Made by a program: the position numbers and the translations under genes
The notes under the pieces: generated by a model
Database searches by the model: none
The model's input: the letters and a program-made list of their open reading frames with translations, nothing else
Told to the model about the DNA's origin: nothing
In this document: piece after piece, positions 24,336 to 32,450 of the stretch
Position numbering within the stretch: the first letter of the stretch is position 1
Layout of the letters: every line of letters starts with the position of its first letter
Source of the DNA: Durusdinium trenchii
Taxonomy: Eukaryota > Sar > Dinophyceae > Suessiales > Symbiodiniaceae
Length of the DNA stretch: 64,000 nucleotides
Assembly (NCBI GenBank): GCA_963970005.1
Contig: CAXAMN010025317.1
Location: 62,001-126,000, forward strand
Reading direction: 5' to 3'

Positions 24336-24373
24336 TCCGTAGCCATTTTGGCTCAAGGCCATTTGAGATCAAG
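24336..24373 (+). other. Dinoflagellate spliced leader followed by a decayed second leader
   Basis: Positions 24336-24357 match the 22-nt dinoflagellate spliced leader exactly (TCCG, AGCCATTTTGG, CTCAAG). There is no GT after the final AAG, so this is not an SL RNA gene but a leader copied into DNA from a trans-spliced transcript. The next 16 bases (24358-24373, GCCATTTGAGATCAAG) match the last 16 bases of the leader at 13 positions and look like an older, decayed leader. Tandem relict leaders are known for dinoflagellate genes that passed through trans-spliced mRNA more than once. Here the leader marks the 5' end of the retrotransposon whose ORF1 starts at 24683. Confidence 0.93.
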
Positions 24374-24682
24374 CAGGCTTCCCATAAAGTCCTGCCAGTG
24401 CGGATATCCCCATTCGAACATAGCAAAGACTTTCACCTGACCTCGAGTCTCGACTTCTCGGCCTACCACACATTCTTTGCTAGTTATATCCGTCTTCTCC
24501 TTGGCCATCCCTGACGAGACCTTTGGTGTCCGGCAGTTCTCGCCTGGCTATTTCTGAGAGCTCCACCTGGTGACTGGACTACAACCTTCAGGTTCACTTT
24601 GGCCAGATCTTGATCGGTGCCACCCAGTTTGCCATTTAGGTTGACCTCATCCGAACCGGACACCTGCTCCTGATCAGGGACA

Positions 24683-25555
24683 ATGACACCACAATGGGGC
24701 AGAGCTTACATGACTTGTTCAAGACAAGACTGCACCAATTGGATTTGGACTGACAAAGTCAAACCCAACACCAAGTGCAGACGATGCGGCAACTGGTGGC
24801 CTGCTGCCACTGGAGGTGCCGGCAAGGGCAAGGGCTATGGGCGACCTACCTCCAAGGTAAAGCAACCATGGCTGGAGACACCCTCAGGACTGGGACGTGT
24901 CAAACCCTTGAAGAAATCTCGGGTGCAACAAGAAGCCACAGACCTCTTGGCCACCAGCTGGACCACCCTGCCCGCAGATACACAGACCCGCCTTCAAGCA
25001 CTCGGCATTGGCCCAGCCAAGCCAGAAGAGCCAGAGCTCACAGACATCCTCAAGTCGCACATGGAGTCCCTCCCCACCCAAGTTCAGCAGATCGTCACGA
25101 AGCTCACGGCACCGGAACCCTGCACCGAGAAAGACATAGCCATGAAGCTCAAAGGCCAAGTCACGGAGCTGAAAACCCTGTCAATCAGGAAAAGCCAGCT
25201 TCAGGACAAGATCGACGGTGTGAAGGCTCAATACACCACCTTGCTGGCTGACATGCAAACCCTCCAAGGGAAACTTGCAGAAGGGCAAAAAGCCTTGCAG
25301 CAGCTCTCACAAGACTACATGAAAGCGGTGAACCAAACACCCACACCTGCCGAGTTAACAGGCACCTTGCCAGAGCCAGAGCAAATCCCCATGGCTGTGG
25401 AATCTTTCGTGCACAACCTAGGGATAGCCTTGACCGAAGAGCAAAAGACTCAACTCCACGGTCTTCTCAAGCGCTCAGGATCTGACACTGAGGATCCGAC
25501 CAAGAGGCGCAAAACTGATGGCCCTGCACCACTTGCCCCAGGACACTGTGGGTAA
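24683..25555 (+). CDS. Retrotransposon ORF1 protein: zinc ribbon plus coiled coil
   Basis: A 290-residue intact protein. Residues 12-34 carry a CX4C-X13-CX2C cysteine set (CSRQDC and CRRCGNWW) followed by a glycine/lysine-rich stretch, a likely nucleic-acid-binding zinc ribbon. Residues about 150-215 are rich in Lys, Gln, Leu and Glu with heptad-like spacing (KLKGQVTELKTLSIRKSQLQ), suggesting a coiled coil for oligomerisation. The C-terminus has KRRK, a possible nuclear localisation signal. By position it is the LINE ORF1, which normally coats element RNA. It ends 38 bases after the ORF2 ATG, in a different frame. Confidence 0.8.
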   Translation: MTPQWGRAYMTCSRQDCTNWIWTDKVKPNTKCRRCGNWWPAATGGAGKGKGYGRPTSKVKQPWLETPSGLGRVKPLKKSRVQQEATDLLATSWTTLPADTQTRLQALGIGPAKPEEPELTDILKSHMESLPTQVQQIVTKLTAPEPCTEKDIAMKLKGQVTELKTLSIRKSQLQDKIDGVKAQYTTLLADMQTLQGKLAEGQKALQQLSQDYMKAVNQTPTPAELTGTLPEPEQIPMAVESFVHNLGIALTEEQKTQLHGLLKRSGSDTEDPTKRRKTDGPAPLAPGHCG

Positions 25556-27962
25556 CCCTCCTGCACATGGAGCCACTTCGGGGTTGAATTTTCCGTTACC
25601 AGATGATGACTCGTGGTCATGGGATGGGACAGAAAATTCACATGGGGAATACCAGGAACCAGACGAACCTTTGCAAGAATTTGAGCCTCCGAGCATGGCA
25701 ACACCACCAACACCGGTTTGCCGCGCAGGCCTCGGCTCAACAGGGGAAATGCCAGTTGCACAGACAACGGACATCAGATCAATCGCATCTTTAACTCCGG
25801 AGTCAAGACAACTTCGCATGAGCCTCCAAATTGATGGGGACAATTCAACTTGGAGCCCTTTTGCACCTCTCGTTTTGGGGACACTGATTGCAGGGGAACA
25901 GCAATCCAACCACATCCCAATGGGATCTGATCCCACGACAGCACCAGACACCTTTACTGGTCACAATTTTGACACGGCCTCCCATAACGGCAATGGCCAG
26001 CCCTTTGTGAACCTGACCGGCGGCACCTACTCCAGTTCTTTGGAGACCACCACTTCCACGGGCTGTGGAACTAAGGACATGAGCCACCATGAATATGCCT
26101 CAACCACTGATCTCATCCTCCAAAACCTGACGATGATCATCGGCAACCCCAGCACCAGGTGTTATGCCAATGCCCCATGGAGAGCTTTTTGCTGGATGTG
26201 TGCCTATCTGGCCGAATTCAACCTGGAACCATGGGGCACAGTCAAAGAAGCAGTACAAACCTCACTGGAGCTCACTGAGGCCATTGACATCAAGGCCTTA
26301 CCCGGACTCGAGGATCTCTGGAAACAGCATGACCTGAACCTCGAGGGTGACGCAGCACACTTTGTCAACACGCTCTGGCTCAAATCCCAGACCCGAGTGA
26401 TGCAGTACAGGTACTCTGAGATCAAAGAACAGGGCTACCTAGCTGACCATGTCCAGCTTCCGCTCATTGTGGACTACCCAGATGAATTCCTGGATGAAAT
26501 CACTTGGCAGGAGCTGATGAACAACTGGGCCAATCAAGGACTGGGACAATTCCTGGGTGATGACAAAACTGTCTTGGTGGCCCACATCAATCGGGCAGTC
26601 ACCTACGATGGCGTCCTGACCAAGCGCAAACGAGCGCTCAACCCGCATGGCACCTTTACCGTTCCCAGGTCCTTGGACGGTTTCTCCAGAGCCAGTGCAG
26701 AGTGCATTCCCATTGCGTACATCTGCCACAGAGGACCCACCCATGACAGCGGCCACTACTTCACCATCCTGGTCTACAGAGACTTGATGTGGATCGCTGA
26801 TGATGGCGGCCATCCAACGGTGCTCCCTTTCTTGACGCCCCAACTCGCTGGCCAAATAGTACAGATTTGGGCTGTAGAGACCACCGCCTTTGTCAAGCCG
26901 CGACAAATCCAGCGGGCCATGCCTGAGCCAGAGACTCCAGACTACGACCCTCCGCTGCACGGCACACCGCCTAAAAAGGCAAGACACACACAGGATAGCA
27001 TGAAGCTCCACGTGGCCAACATCACCACTTTCGGCCGGCACACTCTTGACTGGCTATGGAGCCGAGACAATGACATCCACATCCTGGTGGAGACACACCT
27101 CGACAAGCAGAAACACAACACGATGTGCCAGTACTTCGAAGTCAGAGGCAAACATGCTTTCGGCCTGCCGGCTCACACCAACAGCACCAATGAAGGTAAC
27201 CATGGCGGCATCCTCATCCTCCACTCCAATCACCATGGAGTCACTCAGCTGGAGCATTTCCACATTGAAGGATGTGGCTATCAAGCCTTCCTATGGGAAG
27301 CCAAGGCCAGGTCCATCCTTGTCATTGCGGTCTACTTCAAGACCAATGAGACCATCCAAGGACCAACCAATTCCCAACTGTTGGGACGCCTTTTGGCCTT
27401 GGTTGAAGCCTCCAACCGACAGTACATCCTCTTGGGAGACTGGAACAGCCACCCCAGCCAATTCCAAGGGACCGTTCTGGGATCCAAATTCCATTGGCAG
27501 ATCTTGGCACCAGATGCGACTCTTCTCAATGGCAATGTGCTGGACTATGCCTTGGTCCACAACCAGCTTGCCCCGCTCACTTCCATGTCCACTGAATGGG
27601 CAGTCCCCTGGAGACCACATTGTTTGGTCACATATGCCTTGGAACTGCCAGATGACTTCAGGAACTACAACCAGCTGCGCACCTTCCCAGCGCTTCCTGA
27701 CCGGCCAACTCCAGGCTTTCGACCTTGGACCACCTATGTCACACAAGTTGAGGAGGTCCTGCTTTACGACACCATGCCCAATCAATCCGCCAAGTCCCTT
27801 GCAGATTGGGTCTCAATCACGGAACAATATCTACTCCAACAGCATCCCTGGGCCCCACAAGGGCGTGCCTCCAACCTCCAAGCGGAGTACAAACCACTCA
27901 CGTCGCCCAAAGCAGGCCCAATTTGGAAGAAGGGAAAGCCAGCTTACTGGGAACAACTCTAG
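25518..27962 (+). CDS. Retrotransposon ORF2 N-terminal part: USP-like protease and AP endonuclease
   Basis: 814 codons from ATG 25518 to an in-frame TAG at 27960. Residues about 200-470 resemble a ubiquitin-specific protease (peptidase C19): a Cys box TRCYANAPWRAF (Cys215), then KTVLVAHINRAVTYDG, then a His box SGHYFTILVYRDLMWIADDG (His413, Asp428/429). Residues about 495-735 are an exonuclease-endonuclease-phosphatase domain of LINE type: VETHLD, LLGDWNSHP (Asp641, Asn643), LDYALVH and WRPHCLV, the last in the place of the usual SDH motif. The endonuclease would nick the target for primed reverse transcription. The protease-like domain would, if active, remove ubiquitin or process a protein. 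The N-terminal 200 residues are acidic and low in complexity. The TAG is a likely CAG-to-TAG change, since the frame continues unbroken into the reverse transcriptase. Confidence 0.83.
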   Translation: MALHHLPQDTVGNPPAHGATSGLNFPLPDDDSWSWDGTENSHGEYQEPDEPLQEFEPPSMATPPTPVCRAGLGSTGEMPVAQTTDIRSIASLTPESRQLRMSLQIDGDNSTWSPFAPLVLGTLIAGEQQSNHIPMGSDPTTAPDTFTGHNFDTASHNGNGQPFVNLTGGTYSSSLETTTSTGCGTKDMSHHEYASTTDLILQNLTMIIGNPSTRCYANAPWRAFCWMCAYLAEFNLEPWGTVKEAVQTSLELTEAIDIKALPGLEDLWKQHDLNLEGDAAHFVNTLWLKSQTRVMQYRYSEIKEQGYLADHVQLPLIVDYPDEFLDEITWQELMNNWANQGLGQFLGDDKTVLVAHINRAVTYDGVLTKRKRALNPHGTFTVPRSLDGFSRASAECIPIAYICHRGPTHDSGHYFTILVYRDLMWIADDGGHPTVLPFLTPQLAGQIVQIWAVETTAFVKPRQIQRAMPEPETPDYDPPLHGTPPKKARHTQDSMKLHVANITTFGRHTLDWLWSRDNDIHILVETHLDKQKHNTMCQYFEVRGKHAFGLPAHTNSTNEGNHGGILILHSNHHGVTQLEHFHIEGCGYQAFLWEAKARSILVIAVYFKTNETIQGPTNSQLLGRLLALVEASNRQYILLGDWNSHPSQFQGTVLGSKFHWQILAPDATLLNGNVLDYALVHNQLAPLTSMSTEWAVPWRPHCLVTYALELPDDFRNYNQLRTFPALPDRPTPGFRPWTTYVTQVEEVLLYDTMPNQSAKSLADWVSITEQYLLQQHPWAPQGRASNLQAEYKPLTSPKAGPIWKKGKPAYWEQL

Positions 27963-29787
27963 GTTCGACTGAACCAAATCCAGCACCAGGACCACCCATC
28001 CCATGGCACCATCAGAGGTTTTCTCAAAGCCACTGAATCAGCACCTAAACACCGGATTGGTGAACCAGCGTGGGCCCAATTTCTGGACATGACACAGCAC
28101 TGGGGCAACCACCAGGATCCGCGCACACTTGAGCTTATGCAACACACCATCCAGCATCAGCTCACTCAAGCACTTGAACAATCCAGGACAGAGGGCCAAC
28201 TCCAGTACGCTGCCTGGATCCGTCAAGGAGAAGCCAAGGGCCTTCGAGGACTTTTCAGAAACCTCAAAGCCAGTGAACTAGCTTGGCAACGGCCTTACCG
28301 CAATGTCCCCATGGCCGACCGGATGAGGCACCGGCTCCACGACTGGCACCAACTCTGGCAGCCAACCCAGGACAACCAGCCCTTGGTCCGGGACTCTCTC
28401 CAGGCCAGCGCCCAACATCAAGCCACTAAACTACCGGCACTCACGATAGGCCAACTGGCCCGGGTTCTCAAACAACTACCCGACCGAGCATGTGGTCCAG
28501 ATGCCATCAGCACACAGCTTCTGAGGAACACACCACCTCAGGCTTTACCAACACTGCTCCAGATCCTCCAGGACATGGAGACCACAGCCACCTTGCCGAC
28601 CCAACTCCAGATGAGCCTGGTCGTGATGTTGGCCAAAAACGACAAGGTAGAGCGACCTATCACCCTCACCAGTGTCCTCTACCGAACTTGGTGCCGGCTC
28701 CGCAAAAACATTCTCGACAACTGGCAACTCAATCTGCCACACTCTATGAACTACGACCGCGCACGCCCCGGTGCAACTGCACTCCATGTTGCACTCGAGA
28801 GGCTCCTCCGCCAGGAAAGCACCAAGACCCTCGCACAACATGGCATCACTGTCCTCCTGGACATGAGCACCTTTTACGACACCATCGACCTCAAGACGCT
28901 CCAGTCCGTTGCCCAAGCACTGGACTACCCTCCACTAGCACTGGAGTTCGCGATGCAGGTCTACACAGGGCCCAAAGCAGTGATGGCAGACTCCGAGCTC
29001 AGCCACTGGTTCCATGTCTCCCATGGGGTTGCTGCAGGATGCCCACAAGCTCCGCTGTTGGCGAAAAGCCTTTCTTCAACCAATCCTCAGCCCCTTTCAG
29101 GCCAAACATCCAGAATTGCACCTCAACGGATGGGTTGATGACATTGGATTTGATGGCAGCCATCCCAATCCAGACATCCTAGCCAACCGCATTGTGCAGG
29201 CCTGGCGGGAGCTCCGCACTCAACTCCTCGCATCAGGCCTCAAAGTCAACAACAGCAAAACGGCTTTCATTGCCACAGACAGAGCCACCCACAAGGCACT
29301 GGCCAAACTCCTTGGCCCAGACGATCCACCCATCCAGTCAGTGATGCGAGATCTCGGGATTGATCACCAAGCAGGTCGAAGACGCCGCATCACCACAATG
29401 CAGAATCGGTTCAAGAAGAACAAGCAGCGGCGCATCAAACTGCGCACATTGAGGCTTCCCAATCTCCGCACCAGACTCCGGCTCCATCGCGGAGGCACCC
29501 AACCGGTTGCTTTGTGGGGCGTCGAAGGGCAAGGGCTCGCTCCCCGCTACCGACAAGCCCTCAGACAAGCACTTGCCACCCACCTTGGCCTCCACACAGG
29601 CGGCCTTACGGATGTCATCTACGACCAAAACCAAACCAAGTACCTGGATCCTGCAGACCAAGTGGTAATCCAGCATGTCCAGGCAATCCATGCCCTCATC
29701 ACTCACTGGCCCAGCGACCACCTTCCACATGTTGAACGGGCTTGGCTGGAACTGCAGAACCAACTTCGCCAACAACAATACCCTTAG
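27963..29787 (+). pseudogene. Retrotransposon ORF2 reverse transcriptase region, disrupted
   Basis: Same frame as the preceding part up to about 29060, then +1. Reverse transcriptase blocks are clear: CGPDAIS, RPITLTSVLYRTW, LLDMSTFYDTID (first catalytic Asp, near 28860), GVAAGCPQAPLLA, and after the frameshift WVDDIGF (29131-29151; the usual YxDD with Trp in place of Tyr). LKVNNSKTAF and a later thumb-like region follow. The shift lies at the AAAA run near 29056-29060, where removing one A restores the frame. The second in-frame stop, TAG 29785-29787, closes this part. Confidence 0.88.
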
Positions 29788-31869
29788 TACCATGTCAAGG
29801 GGCCCATGGCTGCCACACTGGCATATCTCAAAGAATGGGGGTGGCACACAGACAGCCTTTATGACTGGCACCGGAACGAGACGGCCTTTATGACAGAAGC
29901 CCACATTGATCTTCGCCAACCCTGGTGGCAGGTTGAAGAACTGCTCCAAGCCGAGGCCAAACAACAGCGCCAGCATCGTTTTGCCAACAGACGCAACTGC
30001 CAAGGCCTCGTTAGCGGGATCGACTGGACCACGGCTTCCAAAATCACCAAGCACATCAGCAAGGCCCAGGCCAACCACATCCGCACTTGGAACCAAGCGG
30101 CCATCCGGTTCAAAGCCGACACCGCCACCCAGCAGTGCCCCCTATGCCAAGTCCCAGCAACGCCCAAACACATCGTGTGGCTATGTAAGTGGCATCACAA
30201 CCAAAAGCACCAACCTCTCCCAGTGCCTTGGACTGAGCGGCTGCAAGATCCATTGGAGGAACCACTCTGGGGCTATGGATGGATCCCTAAGGAGCCACAA
30301 GATCACCTCCAACAACCCCTAGCACTTGAAGGACATGGTTGTTGGCAGTCCCTCGAACCTCTTCCACTCCAACCGTGGCAAGGGCTCTCCGTCACCATAG
30401 ATGCCACTCCCACCTCCGGCGACAAAAGATCCCAAGCCTGGATCTTCGCACTCTGCATCCATGGCTATTCGCTGGGAGCCCTACAAAGGAAAGGGACCAT
30501 CACTGGCATGGCGAGAGGACCCCAGACAAAGGCCAGAGCCATCTTTCAAGGGCTCCTCACCCTGGCTCAGTTCATCCAGACGCCAACCAGGGTGATTGTC
30601 CAGGTCAGCTCGGCTTGGGAAGCATGGACCAACCCGGCCAAGAGGAAAGGTTTCCATGACCTGGTCCAGGGGCAGCCCGCAGAGCACTTCACTTTGATCA
30701 CGCCCCTATACATCCACAAAAACCACAAGACCCCAGATGCTCCAGGCAATGAACCACACCTACGCCAGAGACAAAGGGATGCAGCCCTAGCGGCATGGGA
30801 ACGCGCCAGCAGCATCCACAGCCCGGACAAAGAAGCCTGGCAGAGCATCCTCGACCAAGACCACCTCGAGATCTACAAGCATGCGGCTGCCCGACTGGCC
30901 AAAATCTATGATGACAAGGATCACTACTTGCACACCAAGCCAGGCCGAGCAATCGGCCACAAAACAAAGCAGAGGAAGAAGACCCTCATTGCACAATGCC
31001 AGCAGCCCTGGCAACCGGGCAAACACCAATGGAAGGCCCACCGCAGCGGCTACCAGTGCCACACCTGCCAAACACGGGCGCACCAGGGCTTAGCTGCTTC
31101 CATGATCGAAGAGCGGCTTCAGGAAGACTGTGCACCACTCACTGCACTGGCCCCGGAACCCGACCTCCCACCTGAGCGGGCAGTTGGAAAGAAACTCACC
31201 AGAGCCAGCCGCATTGCATCCCTGCTTCAGCTCCAGCAAGAACATCCCACCACTCCGGATGTTCACCATCTTCAGGAGACGACTGGGTATTTGAAGTGCA
31301 CCAAATGCAACCAAGCCATCCACAAAAGGGCCAATGAAGATCTGTTCAACCAGTTCCTGAACAGCACCTGCATCGATGCACCATACGCCCAAGGGCATGC
31401 AGCTCATGGGACCCACACTCTGTGGCAGATTGGCAAAAGCATCCAATGCAAAGGCTGTGGACTTCACACCCACTTGGATGCACAAGACCGCCTGATCCTC
31501 ACGAAAGGGTTCCAACGAGAGTGCAAAGGTCACAAACCGACCTCACCCACGCTTGCTCACTTCTTCAGTCAAGCAAGCACTTCCAGCCAAACGGTGCCAG
31601 CGCCACCAGAGCCTACCATCAGCTCTATTGCTGCTGCACCACAGGCTCCCACAGACCACACCACGGGCCATGATACCCAGCCCAAAGCACCTCTCACGGC
31701 ACCTGCTCAGCATGGCTCTGATGAACTCTCGCCTCCAGTGCCAAAGAAACTCAGATTCTCGGCAGTGCCACCGACGGCCGATGATGAAGCAATGTCCCAG
31801 AGCATCGAAGAGGCTGAAGAAGAACCCGACGATGCCCACGACCCTGAAATCCTCGTCGATTTCTTCTGA
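29788..31869 (+). pseudogene. Retrotransposon ORF2 C-terminal part: RNase H-like region and zinc knuckles
   Basis: Continues in the same frame after the TAG at 29785, to TGA at 31867. A CPLC...HIVWLC knuckle (near 30138) is followed by an RNase H-like segment from about 30370: GLSVTIDATP, QTKARAIFQGLLTL, RVIVQVSSAWEAW and DAPGNE. The first catalytic Asp is kept (TIDATP), but the usual Glu of the second motif and the SDS-type Asp of the third are not evident, so activity is doubtful. Two more cysteine pairs (YQCHTCQ; LKCTKC...; IQCKGCG) lie toward the C-terminus, followed by an acidic tail (EEAEEEPDD). The start of translation here is not independent; it is the tail of ORF2. Confidence 0.75.
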
Positions 31870-31947
31870 GGCACTGAGGCCAACTGAGCCGCCATCGCAC
31901 AACAGGGCCACTGTGCCCGACCGCACATCAACTTCAGGAGAAAAAAA

Positions 31948-32070
31948 TACATACATACATACATACATACATACATACATACATACATACATANNNNNNN
32001 NNNACATACATACATACATACATACATACATACATACATACATACATACATACATACATACATACATACA
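31948..32070. repeat. (CATA)n tail of the retrotransposon, with assembly gap 31994-32003
   Basis: After a short A run (31941-31947) the sequence is pure TACA/CATA repeat, broken by ten N, then passes into CACA and TATA repeats to about 32090. A short tandem repeat instead of poly(A) is a known LINE tail type. The true tail length is unknown because of the gap. Both strands are open across it and read as YIHT or MYVC repeats, which are not genes. Confidence 0.9.
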
Positions 32071-32450
32071 CACACATATATATATATATATTACACTGTA
32101 TATAGATGTAGCTATTATGCATACTAGTCATTCATCTCCTGACCTGAGAATTTTAGCAAGTTCCGGAGCCTCCAGAAAGGTGTAGGATTTGTAAGTGGCA
32201 AATCGGATGCTTTTCACAGGTTCTGCGCTTGGTGGATTGTGTTGCCCAAAACCTGTGCGTCCTGTATGTCCGATACTGGGCGCCAGCCTCATTGCTCAGT
32301 GTTTCTGATACAGCTGGGTGCCGACTACTTTGCAGTTGCCCACCTATCACCTCCATGCTTTTCCCAACAGTCCAGCTGCGAGTGCCACCCAATAGCCGAA
32401 CTGGCCGTTTTTTTTGGGTGCGCGCTGCCGACACCACTGCCCGTTTTAAG

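Larger units (their letters stand above)
24336..32070 (+). mobile_element. Full-length non-LTR (LINE) retrotransposon with spliced-leader 5' end and (CATA)n tail
   Basis: Order: spliced leader, about 310 bp of 5' UTR, ORF1 (24683-25555), ORF2 (25518 to 31869, broken), short 3' UTR and a (CATA)n tail. ORF2 has the order protease-like domain, AP-type endonuclease, reverse transcriptase, RNase H-like region, zinc knuckles; EN-RT-RH order recalls I/R1-type LINEs. No LTRs are present. It lies in the sense orientation inside an intron of the WD40 gene (between exons ending 23925 and starting 32451). In-frame TAG at 27960 and 29785 and a +1 frameshift near 29056-29060 make this copy inactive, yet the rest is well preserved, so insertion was probably recent. 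Confidence 0.9.

Noticed and set aside
24336..24360. SL RNA gene
   Set aside because: The leader is followed by GCC, not by a GT donor and SL RNA intron, and it sits at the 5' end of a retrotransposon.
27046..27972. A 308-codon open frame overlapping the endonuclease
   Set aside because: It is the +1 shadow of ORF2; the protein lacks any motif, while the ORF2 frame carries the endonuclease signature.
31543..32073. Minus-strand and plus-strand frames of MYVC or YIHT repeats
   Set aside because: They arise from the (CATA)n microsatellite, which has no stops in several frames, and run through an assembly gap.
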